Assembly (NCBI RefSeq): GCF_003576645.1
Contig: NC_044922.1
Location: forward strand, 26,562,626 to 26,626,625
Length of the DNA: 64,000 nucleotides
Origin: Ipomoea triloba
Lineage: Eukaryota; Streptophyta; Magnoliopsida; Solanales; Convolvulaceae
Direction of reading: 5' to 3'
This document shows positions 34,835-45,302 of this stretch, piece by piece. The stretch's first letter is position 1. The number at the start of each line of letters is the position of its first letter. The position numbers and the translations under genes are program-made. Under the pieces are notes generated by a model. It had not been told where the DNA came from. It searched no databases and saw only the letters and a program-made list of their open reading frames with translations.

Positions 34835-36710
34835 TCAAGATATATTCATATCTTCTGATTCAGAAGAAGACAAAGTTCTCGGCAGTATCCTCCTGATTCT
34901 TCTCTTGTAGGAGTTGACAAGTCTTGGATTGGGATGAGTGATTTCAAAAGGAAAAAAGTATCTTGATCCTATGCTTGGATCACAGTAGATCTTCCCATGA
35001 GAGTCTTCTCTAAGTATGTTCTTGTTGGCAAACTTAAATTTCGTCCAGTTGAAGTTTTCAGCAAGTATCTTGGCCCTGGCCTGGTCAAGTTGTATTTCCA
35101 TTGTTTCTTCAAGTTTCAAGGCTTTGGGATGTTGATGTTCTGCCTCAAAGTCTTTGTATTCATCATCCACCTTGTGAAAGTTTACTTCTAGTAGATGATA
35201 AGCAGGTTTATTTTCTTTGAAGTCTGGGTAAAGAGAAGTGAAATCAAATCTGAATTTTTTGGGAAATTCAGGGATAATAGTTTCAAAAGTTTGTGCCAGC
35301 ATTTCTGGAAGTATTCCAAAAAATTCATGGAGTGGAGAAATATTAGCTGACTTAACCAACCCATGTTTTAAAAGTGTAGAAAAGTTGACTGGATAATCCT
35401 GAAATTTAAAAGGTTTAAACCCAGGAATAAGAAGTCGAGCTCTTCTAATGGCAAACTCAAGTTTACAAAGACATTCAAAGTCATCTGATTGTTGGTTTTC
35501 TGGACAATCTGGATATTGTAAAGAACAAGTTTTGTAGAGATTGTAATTGAAATCCCAAGAAATTGAGATTCCAGGAGTTGAAATGTTTGAATTGGCCAAC
35601 TGGGCTAAACATTCCTGTAGTAAAACAAAAGTTTTCAAAGAACATTCTCCAGGACAAACTGGAGTCTTGGTTAGTGAAGGTGAAGTAATGGATCTGAGAG
35701 AAGTAGCTGGAGTTGGAATTTTTCCAAGTGAAGGAATCTCCTTTTCCTTAAGTTTCGAGGAAGTTTTTATTACTTCAGAAAAAGTATTCTCAAGTTTCTT
35801 TTTGGGAGTTTGAGGTTCAAACCTCTGAAGTTTCATTGAGCTGGAAGCTCCAGTTTCTAAGTTTTTCAAAAGTTCCTGATCAGAGAACTGATCCAAGTGT
35901 TTTAGGTATTCTTTATACCTAAGTATCTGTTCAGAAACAACAAAATCATTTCCAAACTTTTGAGTTAGCATAGAAGTAGCTTCCTCAATACTGTAATATC
36001 CTTTATACAAAGGATTTCCAGATTTTGGATCTTTCTTAAGTTCNTGAAGTTTCATTGAGCTGGAAGCTCCAGTTTCTAAGTTTTTCAAAAGTTCCTGATC
36101 AGAGAACTGATCCAAGTGTTTTAGGTATTCTTTATACCTAAGTATCTGTTCAGAAACAACAAAGTCATTTCCAAACTTTTGAGTTANTAGCATAGAAGTA
36201 GCTTCCTCAATACTGTAATATCCTTTATACAAAGGATTTCCATATTTTGGATCTTTCTTAAGTTCCTCAAGTTCAGTGATCATTTCCTCCCAAGTCAAGT
36301 ATAAACCAGCATTCTTACCAGTATAAAGTGCATAACAAGTAAATGGTTTCTTGGTCTTATGCCTTCCAGAGACCAAAAGTTGAATTAAGTAGTTTACGCA
36401 AGTAGCCTTCCTTCCNCTTACCAGTATAAAGTGCATAACAAGTAAATGGTTTCTTGGTCTTATGCCTTCCAGAGACCAAAAGTTGGATTAAGTAGTTTAC
36501 ACAAGTAGCCTTCCTTCCGGAAGATTGGGCTGTAGTTGACAAGCTCCAAATATTGTCAACCAAGCATTGCTCTTCTTCAGTAAGTTTCTCACGAAGTGGT
36601 GTTTTGAACTGATTCCTTTCAGGAATAACCTCACGAAGTGGTGTTTTGAACTGATTCCTTTCAGGAATAACAGCAAGTTCGTATCTGTCCACCTTAAAAG
36701 TTTTCTCCAT
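34835..36710 (-). CDS. Pararetroviral viroplasmin/translational transactivator, with assembly-duplicated segments
   Basis: In Caulimoviridae this protein forms the inclusion-body matrix and allows re-initiation on polycistronic viral RNA. The viroplasmin fold is recognised from CYALYTGKNAGLYLTWEEM and the following KGYYSIEEATSML, a variant of the RNase H1 N-terminal-like domain. The frame begins MEKTFKVDRYELAVIP at 36710 and ends at 34835 in an acidic SSSESED tail. Two blocks are repeated on either side of single N characters: about 103 bp around 36416, and about 215 bp around 36044, with a further N at 36187. These look like unmerged contig overlaps, so the apparent internal duplications are probably not biological. 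Near the N-terminus, a 40-bp unit encoding VIPERNQFKTPLRE is also present twice without an N between copies. Apart from these joins, no stop codon was noticed in the frame. Confidence 0.75.
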
Positions 36711-36930
36711 AGTAAAGTCTAGAAAAGTTCTGCAAAACTAAGTTTTCTCCATAGTAAAGTCTAGAAAAGTTCTGCAAAACTTAGTTTTCTCCATAGTAAA
36801 GTCTAGAAAAGTTCTGCAAAACTTAAACAACTCCATAGTAAAGTCTAGAAAAGTTCTGCAAAACTTAAACAAATTGTTAAAATAGTCTAGAAAAGTTCTG
36901 CAAAACTTAAACAAATTGTTAAAATGTTTT
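36703..36930 (-). repeat. Tandem array of about 45 bp upstream of the viroplasmin frame
   Basis: About five copies of a unit containing AGTAAAGTCTAGAAAAGTTC followed by TGCAAAACTTA, most also with CTCCATAG. The array separates the polyprotein stop from the viroplasmin start and includes the CCAT that supplies the viroplasmin ATG. Extra units would add spare start codons on the minus strand, so the array may affect leader length. Confidence 0.75.
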
Positions 36931-37213
36931 ATGGAGGATCATAAAGTTTGTAATCTAAAATGTTTCTGGAAAGGATATCAGCAATTCTATTATCTTTTCC
37001 TTTAGTATGTTCCCACTTAATATGAAAACCTCTAGTTAGCACAAATTCTCTGAATTTGAGCCATCTGTTTGCAGTAAGTTTCCTTTCATTTTTAGTGTCT
37101 GCAAATTTTACTATGGACTCGCAATCTGTCCTTATAGTAAAAAATTTTCTTGAAAGTATAAAAAGTGCAAATTTTTCTAGGACATAAATAATAGCAAGTA
37201 GTTCATAATCCAT
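36929..37213 (-). pseudogene. Pararetroviral RNase H C-terminal segment, displaced from its polyprotein
   Basis: A 94-residue frame with RNase H features: DYELLAI at its start, RTDCESIVKF (catalytic-type Asp), and a C-terminal KGKDNRIADILSR with the conserved Asp. It belongs to the polyprotein at 37378-39630 but is separated from it by a near-duplicate of about 150 bp around the single N at 37337. The break therefore looks like an assembly join rather than viral decay. A natural stop follows. Confidence 0.7.
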
Positions 37214-37377
37214 AGAAGTTAAGTATCCTTTTTCCTTAAATACACCAGAAGTGTATCTACAGAGTTTTTCAGTAGATTTAGGAGAATATTCAGTTGGTTT
37301 CTTAATAAGTATTCCTCCCCATCCATCTTTACTTCCNAAATAATAGCAAGTAGTTCATAATCCATAGAAGTTAAGTA

Positions 37378-39630
37378 TCATTTTCCCTTAAATACACCAG
37401 AAGTGTATCTGCAGAGTTTTTCAGTAGATTTAGGAGAATATTCAGTTGGTTTCTTAATGAGTATTCCTCCCCATCCATCTTTACTTCCATCAGTTTGTAC
37501 TATTAAGTAGTCTGAATCTAATGGCAAAGCCATAGGTTCAAGTTGTTGGATTTTTTCTTTTATTTGTTGAACAATTTTAATGTCTTGATCATTAAAGTTT
37601 CTATATCCTTTAGTCTGTGATTTATTGTAAAGTGGTGTAGTGAGTTTTGCTAGATCTTTAAAATATGGTCTAGTATAGTTTACTAATCCTAGAAAGGATT
37701 GTAATTGTTTTAAGTCTTCAAGTTTATCTGGAAATTCAAGTATCTTCCTAGAAATATGTGGTTGAAGTTTAATAGTGCCTTCTCCTATCTCAGCTCCTAA
37801 AAAAGAAATATGGTTTTTACAAAGTTCCATTTTCTTTTTAGAAACAATAAGTCCATATTTTTCAAAAATAGTAAAGATAGTGTAAAGATGAGCTCTATGC
37901 TCTTCTTTAGTTTTTGAAAAAACAAGTATATCATCTATATAGATGCAAGTAAAGTCATAGCAATCCTTAAAAAATTCATCCATCATTCTTTGAAATTTTT
38001 GAGGAGCGTTTTTAAGTCCAAATGGCATTACTTTCCATTCAAAAAGTCCTAATGGACATGAAAAGGCTGTCCATTCTATGCTCTCTGGATGCATTTTAAC
38101 TTGCCAGAATCCAGATTTTAAATCAAATTTTGAAAACCAGTTTCTATTTTGTATTTTGTTAATTAAAGTATCTTTGTCAGGGATACAATACCCATCTTCA
38201 TAAGTATTATCATTAAGTCTTCTGTAGTCAAATACCATTCTGGATTGACCACGTTTCTTTTCTGCTTCTTTTTGGACTATAAAAGCAGGAGTTCTGTGTC
38301 TAGAAGTTGATCTTACTATAATACCAAGTTTTAAAAGTTGGTCAATGTGCATTTTAAACTCATCTTGTTCCCAAGGTCCATATTTAAAGTTTTGGGATTT
38401 AATAGTTATGTCTGGGTTAATGATTTCAAGTTTACATTCAGTTTTGTTCTTTTCCCAGAATTTTACAGGATTCTCTCCTATAATTTCCATTTTTTCAAGT
38501 CTTTTAACTAAGTTTTCTAAGTCATTTTCTCTTAATTCCTTTTTGAAATTAGTAGTTTCTACTAAATGTAAGTTTAATTCAATTCCCTCAAGATTCTCTA
38601 GATGTTCTAGAAAATCTTGTAATTCTTCAGTATTTATACAGTTACAATCTTTATTGTTACTGCATTTACAAGAGTCTAATATTTTAGTTTCAAAAATTTT
38701 TGCAGGGAAGTTTGAAATGATAGGAATTTGGAAACAATTCCTACTAATGGTTAAGTAGTCTTTGTTAATGGTCATTTGGCCATTATTATAAAGTATGAAA
38801 TCTAGTCCCATAATTACAGGAACATTATGGTTTTTAAGTGTTCTTACCCAAAGTTTTGGCCAATAAAAAGATTCTGACCAAGTATTGCAGTTGGTTTGAA
38901 ATTTGGCTTGTATATTTTTAAGTTGAGTATCTATAGATACTTGAGTACCATCAAATTGAGTAGATTTGACAGGAGTAACTTTAACAGTTTTTTGTTTAAT
39001 TGTTTCTGGTAATATTCCAGAATCAATTGTTGAAGAAGTAGCTCCAGTATCAACAAGTATTGGTACAAGTAAATCCATTCCATGTATTGAAAGTTTGGAT
39101 GGAATAATTACTTGGGTTATCCTAGTGTTATTACATACCAAAGGTATATTGGTGCTACAAGTTTTTTCAGTTTGAGTAGTAATTATGTTTTGTTCTTCCG
39201 TAGTTACCTCAGTTATTTTGAGATCAGTTTCCGTTACTACTTGTTTTCTTTTTTCTAAGAGTTCAAGTATTTTTTCAAGTTTTTCTTCAATTTTAACCAT
39301 TTTATTTTCTAAAGTAATTACTTGGTTTTCCAAAGTTTTTATCTTTAGGTTTTCCCATTGAGTATTATTTTCCAAAGTTTTTATCTTTAGGTTTTCCCAT
39401 TGAGTATTATTAACCAAAGTTTTTATCTTTAGGTTTTCCCATTGAGTATTATTAAATGTAGTATTTTCTGGGATAGGTACGTTGAAGTTTTTTGTAATAC
39501 AGTTATTACAAATTTGTTTAAGACAAGTCTGGCATTTCCATCTTCTGTCGAAGGCTGGATACCATTTACAGATATGACAACAAATGTTGTCACTACCTGA
39601 CCTATGTTTCCAGGAATGTTTACATTCCAT
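37378..39630 (-). CDS. Pararetroviral protease/reverse transcriptase/RNase H polyprotein, 3' end interrupted
   Basis: Open for 750 residues, this is the enzyme polyprotein that cleaves viral precursors and copies pregenomic RNA into DNA. It starts with a Cys/His-rich segment (residues 3-45, several CxxC pairs) followed by a Lys/Glu heptad-like region. The aspartic-protease motif VDTGATSS lies near residue 192, the reverse-transcriptase box YIDDILVF near 563, and the RNase H start IVQTDGSKDGWGG near 710. The start ATG overlaps the end of the upstream coat-protein frame by 11 bp. In the heptad region, a 14-residue unit (NTQWENLKIKTLEN) occurs three times here but once in the partial copy at 40.8-41.0 kb. 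The frame ends at a stop within the duplicated join next to 37337. Confidence 0.85.
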   Translation of the reverse strand: MECKHSWKHRSGSDNICCHICKWYPAFDRRWKCQTCLKQICNNCITKNFNVPIPENTTFNNTQWENLKIKTLVNNTQWENLKIKTLENNTQWENLKIKTLENQVITLENKMVKIEEKLEKILELLEKRKQVVTETDLKITEVTTEEQNIITTQTEKTCSTNIPLVCNNTRITQVIIPSKLSIHGMDLLVPILVDTGATSSTIDSGILPETIKQKTVKVTPVKSTQFDGTQVSIDTQLKNIQAKFQTNCNTWSESFYWPKLWVRTLKNHNVPVIMGLDFILYNNGQMTINKDYLTISRNCFQIPIISNFPAKIFETKILDSCKCSNNKDCNCINTEELQDFLEHLENLEGIELNLHLVETTNFKKELRENDLENLVKRLEKMEIIGENPVKFWEKNKTECKLEIINPDITIKSQNFKYGPWEQDEFKMHIDQLLKLGIIVRSTSRHRTPAFIVQKEAEKKRGQSRMVFDYRRLNDNTYEDGYCIPDKDTLINKIQNRNWFSKFDLKSGFWQVKMHPESIEWTAFSCPLGLFEWKVMPFGLKNAPQKFQRMMDEFFKDCYDFTCIYIDDILVFSKTKEEHRAHLYTIFTIFEKYGLIVSKKKMELCKNHISFLGAEIGEGTIKLQPHISRKILEFPDKLEDLKQLQSFLGLVNYTRPYFKDLAKLTTPLYNKSQTKGYRNFNDQDIKIVQQIKEKIQQLEPMALPLDSDYLIVQTDGSKDGWGGILIKKPTEYSPKSTEKLCRYTSGVFKGK

Positions 39631-39997
39631 AGTTCCAATTATTTAGTCTATCCATAAGGATATTAAGTGAATCTTCTTCTTCAGGAATTTCAACCTCTTT
39701 GGTTTCAAATCCTTCTAAAGAACATATACTCCAGATTTCTGAAGTATCTGAAATGTCTGATGTGATTTCAAGTATATCTTCATTAATGGTGTTTACTAAG
39801 TTTGCTTCTTCATTAAATAAGTTATTTCTGTTTGGGCAAACAGAGGATAAGTGTCCAGGTTTTTGACAAGCATAACAAGTTATTGTTTTCTTGTAGTTTT
39901 TGTTTGGATTGTATTTAGTAACATGTTTGTCTTTATTAAGATAAGGTTTCTTAGCAGTTGATTTTCTTATGTATTTTCTTTTGACGTAGTTTCTTTT
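39620..39997 (-). pseudogene. Pararetroviral coat-protein C-terminus with zinc knuckle, copy 1
   Basis: A Lys-rich segment is followed by the C-X2-C-X4-H-X4-C knuckle CYACQKPGHLSSVC and an acidic tail ending NNWNYGM. In this family the knuckle binds viral RNA during packaging. The reading frame runs into the 746-N gap, so the rest of the coat protein is not visible. The end overlaps the polyprotein start. Confidence 0.8.
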
Positions 39998-40743
39998 NNN
40001 NNNNNNNNNNNNNNNNNNNNNNNNNNNNNNNNNNNNNNNNNNNNNNNNNNNNNNNNNNNNNNNNNNNNNNNNNNNNNNNNNNNNNNNNNNNNNNNNNNNN
40101 NNNNNNNNNNNNNNNNNNNNNNNNNNNNNNNNNNNNNNNNNNNNNNNNNNNNNNNNNNNNNNNNNNNNNNNNNNNNNNNNNNNNNNNNNNNNNNNNNNNN
40201 NNNNNNNNNNNNNNNNNNNNNNNNNNNNNNNNNNNNNNNNNNNNNNNNNNNNNNNNNNNNNNNNNNNNNNNNNNNNNNNNNNNNNNNNNNNNNNNNNNNN
40301 NNNNNNNNNNNNNNNNNNNNNNNNNNNNNNNNNNNNNNNNNNNNNNNNNNNNNNNNNNNNNNNNNNNNNNNNNNNNNNNNNNNNNNNNNNNNNNNNNNNN
40401 NNNNNNNNNNNNNNNNNNNNNNNNNNNNNNNNNNNNNNNNNNNNNNNNNNNNNNNNNNNNNNNNNNNNNNNNNNNNNNNNNNNNNNNNNNNNNNNNNNNN
40501 NNNNNNNNNNNNNNNNNNNNNNNNNNNNNNNNNNNNNNNNNNNNNNNNNNNNNNNNNNNNNNNNNNNNNNNNNNNNNNNNNNNNNNNNNNNNNNNNNNNN
40601 NNNNNNNNNNNNNNNNNNNNNNNNNNNNNNNNNNNNNNNNNNNNNNNNNNNNNNNNNNNNNNNNNNNNNNNNNNNNNNNNNNNNNNNNNNNNNNNNNNNN
40701 NNNNNNNNNNNNNNNNNNNNNNNNNNNNNNNNNNNNNNNNNNN
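39998..40743. other. Assembly gap of 746 N within the pararetrovirus
   Basis: Flanking sequences on both sides repeat each other (39.27-39.99 kb against 40.74-41.39 kb), so the gap sits at the junction of a duplicated viral segment. Confidence 0.95.
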
Positions 40744-41018
40744 TTTTCAAGTTTTTCTTCAATTTTAACCATTTTATTTTCTAAAGTAATTACTTGGTTT
40801 TCCAAAGTTTTTATCTTTAGGTTTTCCCATTGAGTATTATTAAATGTAGTATTTTCTGGGATAGGTACGTTGAAGTTTTTTGTAATACAGTTATTACAAA
40901 TTTGTTTAAGACAAGTCTGGCATTTCCATCTTCTGTCGAAGGCTGGATACCATTTACAGATATGACAACAAATGTTGTCACTACCTGACCTATGTTTCCA
41001 GGAATGTTTACATTCCAT
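40744..41018 (-). pseudogene. Partial second copy of the polyprotein N-terminus
   Basis: The first 90 or so residues of the polyprotein, including the Cys/His-rich segment, nearly identical to 39268-39630 but with only one copy of the 42-bp repeat unit. It is cut off by the gap. The different unit number argues that this is not simply the same read assembled twice. Confidence 0.7.
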
Positions 41019-41396
41019 AGTTCCAATTATTTAGTCTATCCATAAGGATATTAAGTGAATCTTCTTCTTCAGGAATTTCAACCTCTTTGGTTTCAAATCC
41101 TTCTAAAGAACATATACTCCAGATTTCTGAAGTATCTGAAATGTCTGATGTGATTTCAAGTATATCTTCATTAATGGTGTTTACTAAGTTTGCTTCTTCA
41201 TTAAATAAGTTATTTCTGTTTGGGCAAACAGAGGATAAGTGTCCAGGTTTTTGACAAGCATAACAAGTTATTGTTTTCTTGTAGTTTTTGTTTGGATTGT
41301 ATTTAGTAACATGTTTATCTTTATTAAGATAAGGTTTTTTAGCAGTTGATTTTCTTATGTATTTTCTTTTAACGTAGTTTCTTTTAGGTTTTGCAG
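41008..41396 (-). pseudogene. Coat-protein C-terminus with zinc knuckle, copy 2, at the integration edge
   Basis: Almost identical to 39620-39997, including the zinc knuckle and the overlap with the next frame. It ends upstream at the (TA)n tract starting near 41403, which marks the edge of the viral sequence. Confidence 0.7.
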
Positions 41397-41402
41397 GTTC
41401 CC

Positions 41403-42082
41403 TTATATATATATATATGTATGTATATATATTTGTATATATGTATGTATGTATATATATTCAAATCACATATTTTCTCGACCATCCAACTAAAATCACA
41501 CACCGTAACTAATAATGTTCCTATCGAGTAAAATTTTTATAATAATAAAACACTAGAGACCTTTTAATTATATTGAAAGAAATTCATGTCTTCTCCATCA
41601 ATATAAAGTATTTATAATTATTAGTTTTTCCTTGCATATATAATCAATCATCCGTTAATGACGTGTCTGTCTAATGTCCGCCCCTACTAAATAGAGTAGG
41701 AAGTTCCCGAATAACCATAACCTCAACGATGAAGACTTTTATGTTCTCTTTGTCTGATTTACCTTATATTTCTTGTCATTTTATCTTAATGCCTAGTAAC
41801 AAACAATGTTGATGTCTAAAAAAAATGTTTTTTTCCGAAACTTGGATTATAATAATACAAGTGATACTCATGCATATTTGTCGATTATATTGATATTTTC
41901 GTTTTGAACTAGTCAGCTAAAGAAAATCTAAGCCAATTTATCTTCTTATAATCTTTTATCGGCTAAAGTCACAAGGCAAGCTTCACTCATAATATACATT
42001 CAAGTAGCAACTATGAATTTCCTTTTTATGTCCTTTTTTTTATTTAATGAGCAAAGACCCACCGAAAAATGGGAGATACAAG
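41403..42082. repeat. (TA)n/(TATG)n at the viral edge and intergenic DNA
   Basis: TA/TATG repeats at 41403-41460 border the pararetrovirus. Further on, ATCTTTTATCGGCTAAAGTC with ACAAGGC near 41950 is a fragment of SINE family 2. No gene. Confidence 0.5.
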
Positions 42083-42502
42083 TTACCAAACTCTATGAGT
42101 CATGGCACCATGAGCATCAGCAGGAAGAAGATTCTGCAGGTTCTTTGGCAGACGCTCCAGAGTTACGTTGTCGTACCCCTGAACTGCAGTCTGCCCCAAG
42201 TTCGAAAGCCAGTCAATGCTTTTATTGACTTCTCTTAACGTGTAGGAGAAAATGACATCCCTCATGCGTGAACTAATGAGTTTGCAATATTAATCTTTAA
42301 TAAGACTCGAGGTAGAATCATCCATGTCCTCCTCCCCTCTCATGATAGCGATGACCGCTTCCGAATCAAGTTCGAATGTCACTTTGTCAAAATCCCTCAA
42401 TTTAGCCAGAATTTCATTCTTATGTATTAACACGCAAATTACACTATAATTTTTTTGAGATAAATTTAATTGACCGAACGAGATAATATTGACAATAATC
42501 AA
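42083..42502 (-). pseudogene. LINE RNase H-domain tail, decayed
   Basis: Two same-frame segments separated by a stop near 42290. The first has KVTFELDSEAVIAIMRG; the second has SYTLREVNKSIDWLSNLGQT and ends in LQNLLPADAHG. This order, a substrate-strand segment, then REVN..D.LA-like, then a C-terminal LLxxDAxG, is that of the RNase H domain ending plant L1-type LINE polyproteins. Upstream parts are missing. Confidence 0.6.
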
Positions 42503-43902
42503 ATTTGTGACATTCTATGATACAAAAATTATATTCTACCCACTTCTACGTCTCTTTGTGGGCATTGTTGGACTTTCTTGTCTTCATAGTAGCCTGTGAT
42601 GAGATACGACTAATTAGCTAGCAGAGCAATTTGATTATGGAATAATAATATTATTCTATATCAGATAAAATAATGGATAAATTCCTGCAAAAAAAAACCC
42701 CATAATTATAGGATCTTCGTGAGTGCATGCAATATGGTTCACGGAGTTTGATTGCTCCATTGATTTGTGTTTTGTTGCATTGTCCTTGGAATGAATGAAA
42801 AATGACATTTTATTCTAAATATTTTTGACGTGACAATTGTCATATATCAAATATTAAAATACATATGATATTAAAAAAAGAAAACTTTTATATTTATTAA
42901 TTTTCGTGATGCTATTATATGGTAATCAGAAAAATATTGTCATGTAAAAATTGTATACAATAATTAAATACTAAAATGTTTTTAAAAAAAAAAGACTAAA
43001 ACCTTTTTTACGTTACATCATCGTATAGTAAATTTAATATGGTAATTATAGTACAAAATGTAGTAAGACTTGGATAAATTGTCATACTTTATAGAGAAGA
43101 AATTTTAATAATATATCACAATATACTAAATTTTAATAATTACAATATACTTTATACTTATTTGTATATATTGCCAATAAAGACTTTGTCAACTTTTTGA
43201 TAAATTAATTAAAACTCTTAACTTTAAATTAAAATCTTATTATGTATTAACTATTGTATATTTATATACTCTATCTATATCAATTATCTTTGATTTACAG
43301 AAAAATTCACAATCACTACCCGAACATACTATACACTAACGAGGTGAAGTCTGCATTTTAATCGTAATCGTCCACAGAGAACTTGCCTTTTATTAACTGA
43401 TTCAAACCGAGAAAGTCAATAGTCAAACTTGGAACCTATTAAATACAATCTGTGTTGACACGGATTCACATCTGACCATTAGAAAAATCCAAAAGTAAAT
43501 AGTAATGAAAGTGAAAGATGGTGAAAGGCATGTTAGGAAACTAATAGTGTCATTAATGACAATAAATAAAAACGACAAAAAAAAATTAAAAGAAAAAAAC
43601 GTGTAGGTGGGATGGGAAGATCGGACGAAGGAGAAACAATCGCCGACACCGAAAAACACACAGTTGATCATCATTAAGAGTCACACACGGATTAAGGAAA
43701 TACATCAAGGTGGGACATTAGGATTATCCGAACACTGTTGGTGTCATTAGCACAAACACTGAATTGAACCTTGTTAACGTGTGTAATTATTGCAATTTAC
43801 TGTTAAACGCGTTAATGGCAACTCTAACTAAGTTGATTGAACAATTGACTATTATTGTAGTATGCTTATAGGGCCGTCCCCCTGCTCCCATCCCGTGACG
43901 CT
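42503..43902. other. Intergenic, no gene seen
   Basis: AT-rich. A SINE family 2 fragment (ACTGATTCAAACCGAGAAAG, then GTCAAACTTGGAACC) is at about 43366-43440. The minus-strand frame at 43423-43674 has no recognisable domain. Confidence 0.45.
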
Positions 43903-44240
43903 AAGAGCATCCTCATCAGCTCTCCACATATCACAATTTTTGAAGTGCCATTAAGAAAGAGAGGAGAAGGAAAGAGAAGAAGAAAAAAAGAAAAAAAAAA
44001 GGTTTGACCTCTGGCACAAAAAAAAAAAAAAAAAAAAAAGACGACGCGCTAGCGGGCGCTAAATGTGAGCCCACCACGCACACAAGCAGTAGTTTTCTGT
44101 CATCTCTCATTTGGGACCCACAAAAAACATGTTCTTGTAGAGAAAACTCACCTTAAAAATCATTGTCCACATCAATAAAAAATCATCTTTGAGTTTTTTT
44201 TTTCCTGACAAAAAATCATTGATGTAGTTGCCCTAAGGGT
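43903..44240. mobile_element. MITE with GC-rich centre (family G), copy 4
   Basis: Ends CTAAGAGCATCCTCATCAG and, inward from the right, CTTAGGGCAACTACATCAAT. The centre holds GACGACGCGCTAGCGGGCGC and ACCACGCACAC. Long A runs lie in the left arm (43983-44038). Confidence 0.55.
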
Positions 44241-44289
44241 TCTGTATGCAATATTTGCTTCGCTTCTATTATGGATTTATAGATGACTG

Positions 44290-44430
44290 AAGAGTGCTTG
44301 GTAAACTTGAAGGTTCCTAATTCAACTCGATCACTATTAAGCTTTTTTATTTGAGTTACTTAGCTATGGAGTTTATCTCTTTGTAATCCTTTGTTGACTA
44401 GGGTCTCAAGGCGGGTTTAACCCAAAACGC
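44290..44430 (+). mobile_element. SINE family 2 fragment
   Basis: Contains TTCCTAATTCAACTCGATC, TTAGCTATGGAGTTTATCTC and TCCTTTGTTGACTAGGGTCTC followed by AAGGCGGGT, in the order of the family. Diverged. Confidence 0.4.
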
Positions 44431-45302
44431 ACCTTAGACAGCTGCTACAAACTTTCTCGTAAATCAAAGTTAAGCGTACCAGTATAAGTCTCTCACAACT
44501 CATGTTGTGCATAATGCATGTGTCTCAACGGGTCTATACATAGACAAATACTCATATACTAGTGTCACAATAAGGTCAAATTTACGCAATGGACCTACAT
44601 AACCTTAAATACTTATACATTAGTGCTTACAATAAGGTCAAATTCATACCTTATTTGTTATTCTTTAGTAAAATATGAGACTTATTTTAAGTTAGATTGA
44701 TAGGTTAAACTATATGTCTTGGAACAAATAATCATGGTTAAACACGTCATTATATTAGATATAGTTGAGTTCCTAGATTTCAGACTCGTCAATTCACGCC
44801 GTCTACTAAATGTTAATATTTCATCATTATTTTCAGTGGTGCTAAGCTCATCATTACATTTAATTCGTGTGTTGCTTTCGGAAATATTTTCCCGCGTAAT
44901 ACTACAGGTACTCCAACAGTAAAACAACTATTATGATGCAATTATGATATTTCACATTAAATAAAATTGATGAAACAAATTGACCTAAAGTGTGTACGAA
45001 TTGAATCAATAAGTTCGCAATATAATAAGGCTAAAATAATAAAGGAAATAAATCATAAGAGTATTATTTCGTGAATTGTTGCAAGAATATGACAATAGTG
45101 TTTTGTAATGGATTAAGACATACTCTGTATATGATTATCAAGGCGTAAGACATATGCTATTTATACAAAGAAGCTCAACAATCCTAACTCGATGGGTCTC
45201 AGGACCACATTCAAGCCCATGCGCGGTGGGCCCTAAGAACATATCCGAGGTTATAAATGACAAGCCGTTCAGGATTGATCTGGAAGGCCGGCCGCGATCA
45301 AG
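44431..45302. other. Intergenic, no gene seen
   Basis: No gene recognised. Has TAAGGTCAAATT repeated near 44570 and 44633. The GC-richer stretch at 45170-45300 next to the CACTA end is unidentified. Confidence 0.4.

Larger units (their letters stand above)
33450..41400 (-). mobile_element. Endogenous pararetrovirus (Caulimoviridae), partial and rearranged
   Basis: Read on the minus strand, the order is: coat-protein C-terminus with a zinc knuckle (two copies), aspartic protease/reverse transcriptase/RNase H polyprotein, viroplasmin-transactivator, non-coding region with a TATA box, and a first small frame. No integrase and no LTRs are present, which separates it from LTR retrotransposons. 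The viroplasmin domain is specific to part of Caulimoviridae, such as caulimo-, soymo-, cavemo- and solendovirus-like lineages; the genus cannot be fixed here. The movement-protein region and most of the coat protein are not visible. Both edges meet (TA)n tracts, a common site of such integrations. The 746-N gap (39998-40743) and single-N joins obscure the structure. Confidence 0.85.

Noticed and set aside
33450..41400. LTR retrotransposon (Gypsy type)
   Set aside because: Protease, reverse transcriptase and RNase H fit, but there is no integrase or LTR, and a viroplasmin domain and pararetroviral gene order are present.
44682..44927. Opposed frames of 67-81 residues at 44.7-44.9 kb
   Set aside because: No recognisable domain on either strand, no upstream or downstream exon evidence.
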